This document shows positions 43,063 through 51,668 of a DNA stretch of 64,000 nt, piece by piece; position 1 is the stretch's first letter, and each line of letters opens with the position of its first letter. The stretch is from UBA2589 sp965223235 (GTDB lineage: Bacteria > Gemmatimonadota > Gemmatimonadetes > Longimicrobiales > Gaopeijiaceae). Position numbers and translations under genes: made by a program. The notes under the pieces were generated by a model that was given only the letters and a program-made list of their open reading frames with translations, made no database searches and was not told where the DNA came from. Where the stretch lies: assembly GCA_965223235.1 (NCBI GenBank), contig CBDCVV010000007.1, positions 62,001 through 126,000 on the forward strand, read 5' to 3'.

Positions 43063-44403
43063 TTGATTCGTACGGGTGGGCCGAACGGGTGGAGGTGTCG
43101 CATCCCGACGCAACTCATCGATCTGAACACTCCGGTCGACCGGGCGCTCCTAGTAGGCGCACCCTCCCGATCGGTTGCCAGATCGATCGCCGATGAGCAT
43201 CTGGCCGAGCTTGGCCGCCTCACGGACACGGCGGGCGGGGAGGTCGTAGGCACGTTGGTTCAACGTGTCGACGCGCCGAACCCGCGGACGTATATCGGCC
43301 GGGGTAAGGTCGAGTCCCTGGGGCAACTGGTGGCGGAGTGTAATGCCAACCTCGTGGTGTTCGACGAGGAGCTTTCGCCGGCGCAGGGCAAGAATCTCGA
43401 AGCGGCGCTCGATGTCCGTGTCATGGATCGGTCGGAGTTGATTCTGGACATCTTCGCAACCCGAGCTCGATCGCATGAGGCACGCATCCAAGTCGAGCTC
43501 GCCCAACTCGAATACCTCTTGCCCCGACTCCGGAGAATGTGGAGTCACCTATCCCGGATTCGCGGCGGGATCGGGTTGCGGGGCCCCGGGGAGACCCAGC
43601 TCGAAACGGACCGTCGCCTCATCGGGAAACGGATCGGGGACCTTCGGCGGAAGCTGAAGGCGGTTGCGACAGCCAGAGAGGTGCAGCGGCGGACGCGGGA
43701 AGGAAGCTTTCGGGTCGCGCTCGTTGGATATACCAACGCCGGAAAGTCATCGCTCCTCCGGTCGCTCTCCGGGGCGGACGTCCTGGTAGAGGACCGACTT
43801 TTTGCCACACTCGATTCCGCCACACGCTCTGTGACGGTCGGGGCGGGACACGAAGTATTGGTGACCGACACCGTGGGCTTCATTCGGAAGTTGCCTCACC
43901 ATCTGGTCGCGTCGTTTCGCTCTACGCTCGAGGAGGCTCGGGAGGCCGATGTGCTGCTCCATGTCATGGATGCCTCCCGCGAGGACTGGGAGTCGCAGAG
44001 GGCGGTGGTCGACGATGTCCTGATGAGCCTAGACCTCGGTGCGTGTGATACTGCGCTGGTGTTCAACAAGATGGACCTTCTCGAGCCCGACCGATCCGAG
44101 TCTCTCCGGGCGAGGATCCGGACGCTGGAGTCCACGCCGGCGGTATTCGTTTCCGCACTCGAACCCGCTTCACTCGACGCGTTGCGCGACATGCTCAAGG
44201 CTCGAATGCTCGCCCGGATGGCCCATGTCATGGTGCGTATACCGGTGGCAGATGGAGCATCGATTGCCACAGTGTACCGGGAGGGAGAGGTGGTGGAACG
44301 GGAAGACGCCCCCTTGGTCGTGTCGCTACAAGCGAGACTGCCTCGGTCGCTTCTCGATCGACTTCGAGCCCGCGACGGGGTCGTCGTCGAGGAGGTCGCG
44401 TGA
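43063..44403 (+). CDS. hflX: Ribosome-associated GTPase HflX
   Basis: The 446-residue GTPase splits or rescues stalled ribosomes. The N-terminal HflX domain includes TYIGRGKVESLGQLV and the hallmark RGGIGLRGPGETQLETDRR. G1 is VGYTNAGKSSLLRSL, G3 is VTDTVGFIRKLPHHLV and G4 is NKMD in LVFNKMDLLEP. The start at the TTG 43063 is the only reasonable start codon that keeps the N-terminal domain whole, though about 22 residues at the beginning look unconserved. It is the first gene of a five-gene run; the stop overlaps the next GTG by four bases. Confidence 0.94.
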   Translation: MIRTGGPNGWRCRIPTQLIDLNTPVDRALLVGAPSRSVARSIADEHLAELGRLTDTAGGEVVGTLVQRVDAPNPRTYIGRGKVESLGQLVAECNANLVVFDEELSPAQGKNLEAALDVRVMDRSELILDIFATRARSHEARIQVELAQLEYLLPRLRRMWSHLSRIRGGIGLRGPGETQLETDRRLIGKRIGDLRRKLKAVATAREVQRRTREGSFRVALVGYTNAGKSSLLRSLSGADVLVEDRLFATLDSATRSVTVGAGHEVLVTDTVGFIRKLPHHLVASFRSTLEEAREADVLLHVMDASREDWESQRAVVDDVLMSLDLGACDTALVFNKMDLLEPDRSESLRARIRTLESTPAVFVSALEPASLDALRDMLKARMLARMAHVMVRIPVADGASIATVYREGEVVEREDAPLVVSLQARLPRSLLDRLRARDGVVVEEVA

Positions 44404-45287
44404 GGGGCAGGTGCGTCGTCGTCGTGGGCACAGGGGCGGTGGGGTGTGCCCTGGCCCGTAGCCTAGCGGCTGCCCCGGACGGTTTCGATGTGATCGTTCA
44501 GGGCCGCTATCCCGATCCCCCCGCTGAGCTGACCGCCGGTCTCGACCGCGTCGAGTACGTGTACGGAGCGAGCTTGCCCCCCGAGCGATGCTTGGCGGTG
44601 CTTCTCGCCGTTGCCGAACGCGCGATTCCCGAAGCCGCTGTCCAACTGGCCGCTCAAGGAGTTCCTTCGCCGGGCACCGCAGCGTTCCATCTGTCAGGTG
44701 CGATGTCGACCGAGGTACTGAGCCCCTTGCATCGGCAAGGATACCAGTGTGGTGTATTTCACCCTCTGGTTCCGGCACCTATGAAAGCGTCTCAGGGGTT
44801 CGCGGGGGCCCCGATTGCTCTTACGGGCGGCGTCGATGCCATGCATGTGGGTCGGATCGTGGCGGAGGCTATAGGCGGGGTGCCACTCCCGGTTCCTGCT
44901 GGCCGCGGGCGCACTTTTTTTGCAGCCGCCGCAATGGTGAGTGGGCTGCTCACACCCGTGTTGGAAAGGGGGGTCGCGCTCATGGAGCGAGGTGGCGTTT
45001 CCGAGACCGATGCGCGAAGCACGATGGCTCGTATCGTACGTGGCGGCCTGGATCGCTTCGAAGCCGGGGGTGAGCCGGGAGTGGTGGGGCCACTCTCCCA
45101 CGGGGACGTGGAAGCGGCGGATCTTCACCTCAGGGCACTCGAAGGAGCCGACCGGTCGCTGTACGCGGCGATCGGGCAAGAGATATTAAGTCTCACCCAC
45201 CCGCTGGACGACGAGACCCGCCGCGAGTTGGAGGACCTCTTTGCTCGACATTCCGGCGCCTCGACGCCGGCGACCCTAGGAGCGTAA
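44400..45287 (+). CDS. Rossmann-fold and DUF2520 domain protein
   Basis: The 295-residue protein has an NAD(P)-type Rossmann start (CVVVVGTGAVGCALARSLA) and a C-terminal helical DUF2520 domain, with HLSGAMSTEVLSPLHRQGYQ and FHPLVPAPMKASQGFAG linking the two. This arrangement resembles pyrroline-5-carboxylate reductase and 2-dehydropantoate-reductase-like proteins whose substrate is unknown. In many bacteria DUF2520 genes lie beside panB/panC; here the neighbours are hflX and pdxJ. GTG start with GTGA overlap to hflX; three bases to pdxJ. Confidence 0.82.
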   Translation: MRGRCVVVVGTGAVGCALARSLAAAPDGFDVIVQGRYPDPPAELTAGLDRVEYVYGASLPPERCLAVLLAVAERAIPEAAVQLAAQGVPSPGTAAFHLSGAMSTEVLSPLHRQGYQCGVFHPLVPAPMKASQGFAGAPIALTGGVDAMHVGRIVAEAIGGVPLPVPAGRGRTFFAAAAMVSGLLTPVLERGVALMERGGVSETDARSTMARIVRGGLDRFEAGGEPGVVGPLSHGDVEAADLHLRALEGADRSLYAAIGQEILSLTHPLDDETRRELEDLFARHSGASTPATLGA

Positions 45288-45290
45288 GCC

Positions 45291-46016
45291 GTGCGACTCT
45301 ATGTGAATATCGACCACGTGGCGACCGTTCGGGAGGCGCGCAAAACCGACGAGCCGGATCCGGTTCGTGCTGCCGTCTTGGTGGAACTCGCGGGGGCCGA
45401 CGGCATCACCGTGCATCTCCGAGAAGATCGGCGGCACATTCAAGATCGCGACGTGCATCTCCTGCTGGAAACGGTCCGGACGCTCGTCAATCTCGAAGTG
45501 GCCTCATCACCCGAGATGGTCTCGCTCGCCGCAGGCTGGGCGCCCGCACAGGCGACGCTCGTGCCGGAGAAACGGGCTGAGATCACTACCGAGGGCGGGC
45601 TGGCCCTCTCGTCCGGCGAAAGCGTGGCCGTCGTCGGAGACGCGGTCGCGACACTCCGGGCCGCCGGGGTCAAGACTGCGCTCTTTATCGACCCCGATCC
45701 CACAGCGATCTCAGCCGCGGTGGAGGTGCAAGCGGACGCTGTGGAGCTCCATACCGGAGAGTACGCGAACGCTTCCGGAGCGGATAAGGTCACCCACCTC
45801 GAGCGGCTTCGTAGGGCTGCCGAGTTGGCTCGCGAGCGTGGACTAGGAGTCCATGCCGGTCATGGCTTGACCTACCACAACGTGATTCCCGTCAGCCAGA
45901 TCGACGCGATCGAAGAGCTGAATATCGGCCACAGCGTGGTCTCGAGAGCCGTTTTCGTAGGGTTGGAGCGGGCCGTTCGGGAAATGAAGGCTCTGCTCCG
46001 ACCGGCGACGGGATGA
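45291..46016 (+). CDS. pdxJ: Pyridoxine 5'-phosphate synthase
   Basis: The 241-residue enzyme condenses 1-deoxyxylulose-5-phosphate with 3-amino-2-oxopropyl phosphate, the last ring-forming step of DXP-dependent vitamin B6 synthesis. Motifs are LYVNIDHVATVREARKTDEP, GITVHLREDRRHIQDRDV, the catalytic glutamate in VNLEVASSPEM, and VHAGHGLTYHNV and ELNIGHSVVSRAVFVGL near the end. The GTG start lies three bases after the DUF2520 gene and the stop overlaps the next ATG (ATGA). Confidence 0.97.
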   Translation: MRLYVNIDHVATVREARKTDEPDPVRAAVLVELAGADGITVHLREDRRHIQDRDVHLLLETVRTLVNLEVASSPEMVSLAAGWAPAQATLVPEKRAEITTEGGLALSSGESVAVVGDAVATLRAAGVKTALFIDPDPTAISAAVEVQADAVELHTGEYANASGADKVTHLERLRRAAELARERGLGVHAGHGLTYHNVIPVSQIDAIEELNIGHSVVSRAVFVGLERAVREMKALLRPATG

Positions 46017-47062
46017 GCAAATGGTTCAAAGCCGGGATCGGGATCGCGATCACGGTCATCGCCCTCTGGTGGGTGCTTCGCGACGTACCTTTCGCCGTCG
46101 TTCTGGAGCAGATCGCGACCGGGAACCCATGGCTGCTCCTCGCTTCGGTAGCAGTCGCGACCTCAGGCTTCCTTATCCGGGCGCTGCGGTGGAAGGTGCT
46201 ACTTGGCACGGTCAAGGCTGACACGTCGTTGAAGTCCCGGTTTGCCGGTGTGTCCATCGGCTTCATGGTGAACAACGTGCTGCCGGCGAGAGTCGGGGAG
46301 CTGGCGCGGGCCATCTCATTCAGTCGGCTTGAACCCGTGAGCGTCTCGGCCGCCTTCGGCACTCTCGTGGTAGAGCGATTCATGGACGGTACCGTCCTGC
46401 TGTTGCTCTTGATCGTCCCGGTCTTCACTCCGGGCTTTCCGGCAGCAGATGCTCTTCGCAGCGGTGCCGGACTCGCGTTGCTCAACTTCGCTGTCGCATT
46501 GGTAGTGGGTGTACTCGCGGTGCTCGTCTTGCTCGCGGTCGCTCCAGAGATGATGCGGCGTGCGGTTGCGAGGGTAGTCACCGTCCTGCCGGCGCGGGTT
46601 GGGAGGAGTGTGACGGGCATGGTGGACGGCCTCCTCGAGTCGTTTGGGATCATGAGGTCGCCTCGCCTTCTACTCCTCGGCTTCGGTTGGTCGATTCTCT
46701 TTTGGTTGTGGCACGGGCTCTCGTTCTGGCTAGGGATGCTCGCCTTCGACATCGACACCGGTTTGATCTCGGCCTTCTTTACCGAGGCCGTGGTCGGCTT
46801 CGTGGTGGCACTGCCTTCCGCTCCTGGCTTCCTCGGGACGTTCCACACCGGTGCCCAGTTCGCATTGGTCAACGTGTACGGCGTGCCCGACCCACAGGCT
46901 CTCGCCTTCGCCTTCGCCTATCACTTCGGAGGATGGATCCCGATTACGGCAATCGGTCTCTGGTACGCCTGGTCTCTCGGCTTCTCGGTCGGCGAACTTG
47001 GTTCGTCCACGGATACCTCCGCGCCGGATGCGGGGACGCCCACTCGAAACGGAGTAGACTGA
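46013..47062 (+). CDS. UPF0104/AglD-like integral membrane protein (lysylphosphatidylglycerol synthase TM family)
   Basis: The 349-residue protein has about eight hydrophobic segments and UPF0104 signatures: FLIRALRWKVLLG, FMVNNVLPARVGELARAI and GTLVVERFMDGTVLLLLL. Near the end are VVALPSAPGFLGTFHTGAQF and AYHFGGWIPITAIGL. This family includes the flippase part of MprF and is thought to move or modify lipids. The last 25 residues are hydrophilic. The catalytic lysyltransferase half of MprF is absent. Confidence 0.87.
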   Translation: MSKWFKAGIGIAITVIALWWVLRDVPFAVVLEQIATGNPWLLLASVAVATSGFLIRALRWKVLLGTVKADTSLKSRFAGVSIGFMVNNVLPARVGELARAISFSRLEPVSVSAAFGTLVVERFMDGTVLLLLLIVPVFTPGFPAADALRSGAGLALLNFAVALVVGVLAVLVLLAVAPEMMRRAVARVVTVLPARVGRSVTGMVDGLLESFGIMRSPRLLLLGFGWSILFWLWHGLSFWLGMLAFDIDTGLISAFFTEAVVGFVVALPSAPGFLGTFHTGAQFALVNVYGVPDPQALAFAFAYHFGGWIPITAIGLWYAWSLGFSVGELGSSTDTSAPDAGTPTRNGVD

Positions 47063-47085
47063 TTAGCGTCCGCGAGTGCCGAACG

Positions 47086-47925
47086 TTGGCGCCGGCCAAG
47101 GTCAACCTGTTCCTGAGGGTCGGCGAACGGCGCCCGGACGGATACCACGCGGTGGATACCGAGTTTCAGGCGATTTCACTCTACGACACCGTCTCTATTC
47201 GAGTGGGCGGCGGCGTGGAGACGGATGCCCCGGTTTCCGAGAAGATCGCCGTTGTCGTGGATGGCCCGGATCTCGGGCCACTCGAAGAGAACCTCGTCTG
47301 GCGAGCAGCCCACGCGTTTCGACAGCGCTGCGCCTTCGAAGAGCCAGTCGCGATTCAACTCATCAAGCGAATCCCTGCTGGAGCTGGGTTGGGCGGGGGG
47401 TCTTCGGATGGTGCGGCGGTGCTCCTCATGCTGTCCCACTTGGTAGCGGGTGGACGTGAAGTGGACTTGTCTGCGATCGCGAAGGAGCTGGGTTCCGATG
47501 TGCCCTTCTTCGTGGGGGCTTCGCCGCGCGCCCGCGGCTCCGGTCGAGGGGAGGTCGTTACTCCACTCGACGTAGAGGCGGGGCAGCACCTCGTCGTGCT
47601 GGTGCCCCCGGTACATGTGGATACGGCGAAGGCATACGCCGCGTTGGCGACCTCCCGAGCGTCGGGCCGCGTCGCACCGCCGTCGCGGAACGACTTCGAA
47701 GCCGTCGTCACGACGTCTTTTCCTGCAGTGAGAGAAGGACTCCGCCGTTTGGCTGCGGTAGGTGCGTCGACGCCGATGCTTTCCGGTAGCGGGGGCGGGT
47801 GCTTCGGCTTCTTCCCATCCGCAGAGGCGGCCGAGAAGGTGGCAGCAGAGCTCGATCGCCAAGATGGCTTTCGAGCTCAGGCGGCGATGACGCTTCGATC
47901 GTTCCCAGATCCGGAGATCGGGTGA
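47086..47925 (+). CDS. ispE: 4-diphosphocytidyl-2-C-methyl-D-erythritol kinase
   Basis: This GHMP kinase phosphorylates CDP-methylerythritol in the MEP isoprenoid route. Conserved parts are PAKVNLFLRVGERRPDGYH, the ATP loop IPAGAGLGGGSSDGAAVLL, SDVPFFVGASPRARGSGRGE and MLSGSGGGCFGFFP near the end. The start is uncertain. The TTG at 47086 gives 279 residues and begins right at the conserved domain. No ATG or GTG lies between the previous stop and the domain; a CTG at 47059, four bases after a GGAG and overlapping the upstream stop, is the other choice. Confidence 0.92.
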   Translation: MAPAKVNLFLRVGERRPDGYHAVDTEFQAISLYDTVSIRVGGGVETDAPVSEKIAVVVDGPDLGPLEENLVWRAAHAFRQRCAFEEPVAIQLIKRIPAGAGLGGGSSDGAAVLLMLSHLVAGGREVDLSAIAKELGSDVPFFVGASPRARGSGRGEVVTPLDVEAGQHLVVLVPPVHVDTAKAYAALATSRASGRVAPPSRNDFEAVVTTSFPAVREGLRRLAAVGASTPMLSGSGGGCFGFFPSAEAAEKVAAELDRQDGFRAQAAMTLRSFPDPEIG

Positions 47926-48005
47926 CGACCGCTCTCCCCTGAAGGGGTCCGTCGCGGCTATCTTCCATCGTGTGGAAGGGCGTGAGGGGAGGACGACTGA
48001 ACGAG

Positions 48006-48076
48006 TGGCCCGTCGTCTAATGGCAGGACACCGGTCTTTGGAACCGGCGGTGGTGGTTCGAGTCCACCCGGGCCAA
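48006..48076 (+). tRNA. tRNA-Gln (anticodon TTG)
   Basis: The 71-base sequence folds as a cloverleaf: acceptor stem TGGCCCG/CGGGCCA (seven pairs), anticodon stem CCGGT/ACCGG with loop CTTTGGA (anticodon TTG at 48038-48040), and T arm GGTGG-TTCGAGT-CCACC. The discriminator is A and CCA is not encoded. It reads CAA and CAG glutamine codons. Confidence 0.96.
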
Positions 48077-48114
48077 TCAGTACACCTCGACGCAAGAGTG
48101 TCTAGAAGTTTCCC

Positions 48115-48501
48115 ATGCCCATCACGTACCTCATCGACGACGGACAGGGTGTGGTCCGGGCGAAGGGTTCGCGGGTGGTGTCAGACCGAGACGTGCTCGA
48201 GTACATCCACAACTTGGCCGAGGATCCAGCCCATGGACCGGGCATGCACCAGGTGGTGGATCTGCGCGGAGTGGGTGAGGTCGTCGTGACGCCGGGCGGA
48301 TTGAGGGCGGCGGGCCTACGTACCAGTCGCTTCTCGGAAGCGCTCTCGGGCACGCGCCTAGCGATCTTGGTCGGGGACGAACACGGCTACGGGATGAGTC
48401 GAATCTTTACGGCGTTCGCTGAGCCCTCGATGAAGCGTCGGGTTTTCCTCGAGGAAGCCGAGGCCGATGCTTGGATTCGTGAAGACGCCGACGGGGATTG
48501 A
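48115..48501 (+). CDS. Small STAS/SpoIIAA-like protein
   Basis: The 128-residue soluble protein alternates strands and helices in the order of SpoIIAA-like/STAS domains: VVRAKGSRVVSDRDVLEYI, then MHQVVDLRGVGEVVV, then LAILVGDEHGYGMSRIF and a final RVFLEEAEADAWIRE. The family is widespread in bacteria and its function is mostly unknown; it may bind small molecules or membranes. It stands alone between tRNA-Gln and a structured intergenic region. Confidence 0.65.
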   Translation: MPITYLIDDGQGVVRAKGSRVVSDRDVLEYIHNLAEDPAHGPGMHQVVDLRGVGEVVVTPGGLRAAGLRTSRFSEALSGTRLAILVGDEHGYGMSRIFTAFAEPSMKRRVFLEEAEADAWIREDADGD

Positions 48502-48602
48502 CGGTGGCAGGCGAGTAGAAGCCCGACCACGTCTCCGATCAAACGCCCCGAGTCAGAGTGCCCTAGCTCCTGATTGCACGTTTTCGGGCCGGCGTGCGTC
48601 TG

Positions 48603-48705
48603 TATAGTGAGAGCCGGTCACCCCGAGACCCTTGGGGGGGTAGTAACACCAGGGTGAAAGGAACTTGGCGGTCGGTCCCTTCGGGGGCCGGCCGTCTTTC
48701 GTTGT
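48603..48705 (+). ncRNA. Candidate structured leader or small RNA ending in a UUCG-capped hairpin
   Basis: The region 48502-48768 has no gene. It holds TATAGT (48603-48608, possible -10, poor -35) and about 60 bases later an 11-pair stem (48669-48679 with 48684-48694, two G-U pairs) closed by the very stable CTTCGG tetraloop and followed by TCTTTCGTTGT. Before it, a CACCCC/GGGGGG hairpin is possible at about 48619-48640. The hairpin with its weak T-run could end a transcript of about 95 bases or act as an attenuator for the exported-protein gene downstream. It matches no RNA family that I recognise. Confidence 0.35.
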
Positions 48706-48768
48706 AGCGTAGGACTCAGCGAAGCTGGGGGTCTGGTGGTGGCACGTCCATCTCACCACTCTGAGGAG

Positions 48769-50562
48769 ATGGGACGCGTCGCTTCAAGCCTCTGGGTTAG
48801 CCTGATCGCACTGCTCGCGGCCGCTGTGCTCGGGGACGATGCTTCGGGGCAGGAGTCGGGCCCCGCCTTCGCCGACGAGGATCGAGCCGCGGAGGCGCTG
48901 AAGGCTGCCAGGTCGGCGCAGAGCCGTTTCGAGCGTCAGCGATCGAGACTGCTGCCCGTCTCTTGGGACTCGCCAATGGGGAGCTGCGAGGAGCGGGTTG
49001 GCCGGTTTTGTACATGGTATACCGAGGGTGAATGGTACCCCACGGAGGAGGACCCGGGCATCATCGAACTCCGAGCCCGGCTCCTGGAACAGCTCGACTC
49101 TCTCCAATCGCTGGCTCCTGCCGACGACTGGATCCACGGCCAGCGCGTATGGTATCGGAGCCAGGCCGGAGATGAGCAAGCGGCTTTGCCGATCGCGCGC
49201 GACTGCCGCGACCGCACCCCATGGCGGTGCGCCGCTCTGGAAGGCTTTGTCTTGCACCGGCTCGGTCGGCATGTCGATGCCTCCGTCGCTTTTGACGGAG
49301 CGCTCTCCGAGATGGATTCCGAGCGTCGGGCGCGATGGTCGACCCTTCGATGGCCCGTCGACAACAAGGTGCGCGAGTTGATTTCGGAATCCGCTGAGCC
49401 CGACCGTGTCGTTCAGACAGTATGGACGCTGGCGGATCCTCTCTATCTCGTGCCCGGTAACGACCGGCGGACGGCTCACTTCGCCCGTTGGGTCGCGGTA
49501 GAGCTCCGTCGGGGCTCCAGAAACCCCTTCCGGATCCCATGGGGAGAGGATCTCGCTCAGCTTACCGTCCGGAACGGATGGGAGATCGGCTGGGAGCGCG
49601 CTCCACCAGAGGTGGCGAACCCCTTCGTCGATGTCGTCGGTCACAAGCACCCGGAAGGTAGAGACTACTTGCCGGGTGGCGATGTCATCGAAGACGTAGG
49701 ACGTGCCGAGCCGGAACAGCTGGTGGCGCGGCGGGGCAGACCCCGGTCGATGTACGCCCCTGCGTACGCACCGACCCTACTCCCGATGGAGCCACAGTTC
49801 GCTGTGTTCCCTCGCGAAACGTCGGCCGCCGTGGTCGCGTCCCACCACTTGCCTACCGACACGACCTTTCACTCGGAGCATGATCACCCGCTCCCTTGGC
49901 TGGACCCCGGTTTCGACGCCGACCGCCCAGACGAGGCCGGTCTTTTTCTTATCCCGATCGGTGAGATCGGCGAAGGGGGAGTGCCGCTCGGGGTGAAGCG
50001 AGTGGGAGATGATGGTGGACTCCTCGTCGAGGTTCCCGCGAGCACCTACCTCGCGTCGGTAGAGCGATGGAGCCCGAGCCGGCGCCGAGCCGGTCGACTA
50101 CGCCGGACAGTCGAGGTCACCACGGCCGTGGAGGACGTCGCGACGCTTTCCGACCTCCTGTTGGTAGAGCCGGCCTCAGAGGATCTCACGTCGTTGGAGT
50201 CGGCGCTGCGGCGTGTTCTCCCGACAGCTCGGCGGCGCGTAGGCGAGTCTGTCGGCGTCGTGTGGGAGGTATCGGGGTTGGGCTTTCGACCGGAAACGCT
50301 CGACTTCGAGATCGCCGTCGAGCGAATCGACCGAAGTGTCTTCTCCCGAGTGGGCTCGTTCTTAGGTCTCGCGGATGGGCCGAGGGAACATGGGCTGGCG
50401 TGGAGCGAGCCCGGACCGCGGGAGCCGCGCGTGACCTTCCACTATACGTCGCTCGATATTCCCGACCTCGAGCCAGGTCGGTATCGGCTCCGGCTGACCC
50501 TGGAAACCGAAGGACGGAGTGCAGCACGCTCAGAGGTGATCTTCCTCGTGGAGTCCGACTAG
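48769..50562 (+). CDS. Exported protein of unknown function, possibly GWxTD-related
   Basis: The 597-residue product starts with a signal peptide (LWVSLIALLAAAVLGDDASG). The N-terminal half is helical and contains a paired-cysteine segment (GSCEERVGRFCTWY and DCRDRTPWRCAALEG). The middle has EDLAQLTVRNGWEIGWERA, reminiscent of GWxTD-domain proteins that are common in Gemmatimonadota. The C-terminal 200 residues are beta-rich, with LDIPDLEPGRYRLRLTLET near the end. AGGAG abuts the ATG at 48769; a GTG at 48736 with a better-spaced GGGGG is an alternative that would put an acidic stretch before the signal peptide. I name no function. A structured region precedes it and prs follows. Confidence 0.72.
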   Translation: MGRVASSLWVSLIALLAAAVLGDDASGQESGPAFADEDRAAEALKAARSAQSRFERQRSRLLPVSWDSPMGSCEERVGRFCTWYTEGEWYPTEEDPGIIELRARLLEQLDSLQSLAPADDWIHGQRVWYRSQAGDEQAALPIARDCRDRTPWRCAALEGFVLHRLGRHVDASVAFDGALSEMDSERRARWSTLRWPVDNKVRELISESAEPDRVVQTVWTLADPLYLVPGNDRRTAHFARWVAVELRRGSRNPFRIPWGEDLAQLTVRNGWEIGWERAPPEVANPFVDVVGHKHPEGRDYLPGGDVIEDVGRAEPEQLVARRGRPRSMYAPAYAPTLLPMEPQFAVFPRETSAAVVASHHLPTDTTFHSEHDHPLPWLDPGFDADRPDEAGLFLIPIGEIGEGGVPLGVKRVGDDGGLLVEVPASTYLASVERWSPSRRRAGRLRRTVEVTTAVEDVATLSDLLLVEPASEDLTSLESALRRVLPTARRRVGESVGVVWEVSGLGFRPETLDFEIAVERIDRSVFSRVGSFLGLADGPREHGLAWSEPGPREPRVTFHYTSLDIPDLEPGRYRLRLTLETEGRSAARSEVIFLVESD

Positions 50563-50577
50563 GGGGGACACGGCTCG

Positions 50578-50606
50578 TTGACCGCTCTACCCGCCTGACC
50601 TAGCTT
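50578..50606 (+). promoter_or_regulatory. Putative prs promoter
   Basis: TTGACC (50578-50583) and TAGCTT (50601-50606) are separated by exactly 17 bases and lie 44 bases before the prs ATG. It is the best match to a housekeeping promoter in the window. Confidence 0.6.
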
Positions 50607-50649
50607 TTTGGGCTGTCTTAACCACGCCGAAATCGCCCGCTCCGACCCC

Positions 50650-51615
50650 ATGGACGACACGTACCGACGCGGCCCGCTACTCTTACTCGCGGGGCGCGCA
50701 AACCGCCCTCTGGCGGCCGAGATCGGTGAGCTTATCGGTAAGTCGGCAGATGGGGCTACCATCCGAGATTTCGCGGACGGCGAGATCTTCGTAAGGATCG
50801 ATCGAAATGCCCGTGGCCGTGATGTATTCATAGTCCAGACCACCACGGCGCCCGCGGAAAGCATCATGGAGCTGCTGTTGCTCATCGATGCAGCCAGGAG
50901 AGCGTCGGCGGCCCGAGTCACAGCCGTGGTCCCATACTTCGGCTATGGACGTCAGGACCGAAAGGACCAACCGAGGGTGGCGATTGGTGCGAAGTTGGTC
51001 GCCAATCTGATGGTCGCGGCGGGGGCTGACCGAGTCATCTCCATCGATTTCCACCAGCACCAGATCCAAGGCTTCTTCGACATCCCTGTCGATCACCTGT
51101 ACGCGGCACCCGTAATCACGAAGTATTTTCGCAATCTCGGCCTCGACGACCTCGTGGTCGTCGCCCCCGACGTGGGTTCGGCGAAGATGGCTCGGGGGTA
51201 CGGGAAACACCTCGGCGCAAGCTTTGCCATTATCGACAAGCGCCGGCCCAAAGCGAACTACTCCGAGGTCCTCAACGTGGTCGGCGATGTCAACGGAAGA
51301 ACGTGCCTGCTCGTCGACGACATGGTCGACACGGCCGGGACGTTGGCGAATGCCGTGGTGGCGTTGAAAGAGCGTGGTGCGGCTGCGGTCTACGCGGCGG
51401 CGACACACGCTCTCTTCTCTGGCCCTGCCGTGGAGCGACTTTCGCAAGCCCCGCTCGAGGAGATGGTGGTGACGAACACGATCGCCATCCCGCCAGAGAA
51501 ACAGTTCGAGAGGCTCCGGGTCCTCTCGGTGGCCGATCTCCTAGCTAAGGCGATCGACCACGTACACTCGAATGAGTCGGTGAGCCAACTCTTCGAGATT
51601 CTCCCGGACGACTGA
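50650..51615 (+). CDS. prs: Ribose-phosphate pyrophosphokinase (PRPP synthetase)
   Basis: The 321-residue enzyme makes PRPP from ribose-5-phosphate and ATP for nucleotide, His and Trp synthesis. Motifs are DFADGEIFVRIDRNARGRDV, VVPYFGYGRQDRKDQPR, the metal/ATP site ISIDFHQHQIQGFF, the flexible loop IIDKRRPKANYSEVLNVVGD and the PRPP-binding loop LLVDDMVDTAGTLANA. The ATG at 50650 gives the canonical length. It begins the conserved order prs-rplY-pth. Confidence 0.97.
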   Translation: MDDTYRRGPLLLLAGRANRPLAAEIGELIGKSADGATIRDFADGEIFVRIDRNARGRDVFIVQTTTAPAESIMELLLLIDAARRASAARVTAVVPYFGYGRQDRKDQPRVAIGAKLVANLMVAAGADRVISIDFHQHQIQGFFDIPVDHLYAAPVITKYFRNLGLDDLVVVAPDVGSAKMARGYGKHLGASFAIIDKRRPKANYSEVLNVVGDVNGRTCLLVDDMVDTAGTLANAVVALKERGAAAVYAAATHALFSGPAVERLSQAPLEEMVVTNTIAIPPEKQFERLRVLSVADLLAKAIDHVHSNESVSQLFEILPDD

Positions 51616-51622
51616 GGGAAAG

Positions 51623-51645
51623 GGCCCTGGGAGAGCCCAGGGGCC
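51623..51645 (+). other. Hairpin between prs and rplY
   Basis: GGCCCTGGG (51623-51631) pairs with CCCAGGGGCC (51636-51645) leaving one bulged G and a 4-base AGAG loop. No T-run follows, so it is not a typical terminator. It sits 24 bases before the rplY ATG and may stabilise the prs end or modulate rplY. Confidence 0.4.
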
Positions 51646-51668
51646 GACTAATCAGAGGATGACGAACC

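Noticed and set aside
48603..48705. Structured intergenic region as the SRP RNA
   Set aside because: The GGAAG-type conserved tip with its AGCA partner is absent, although a purine-rich stretch looks vaguely similar.
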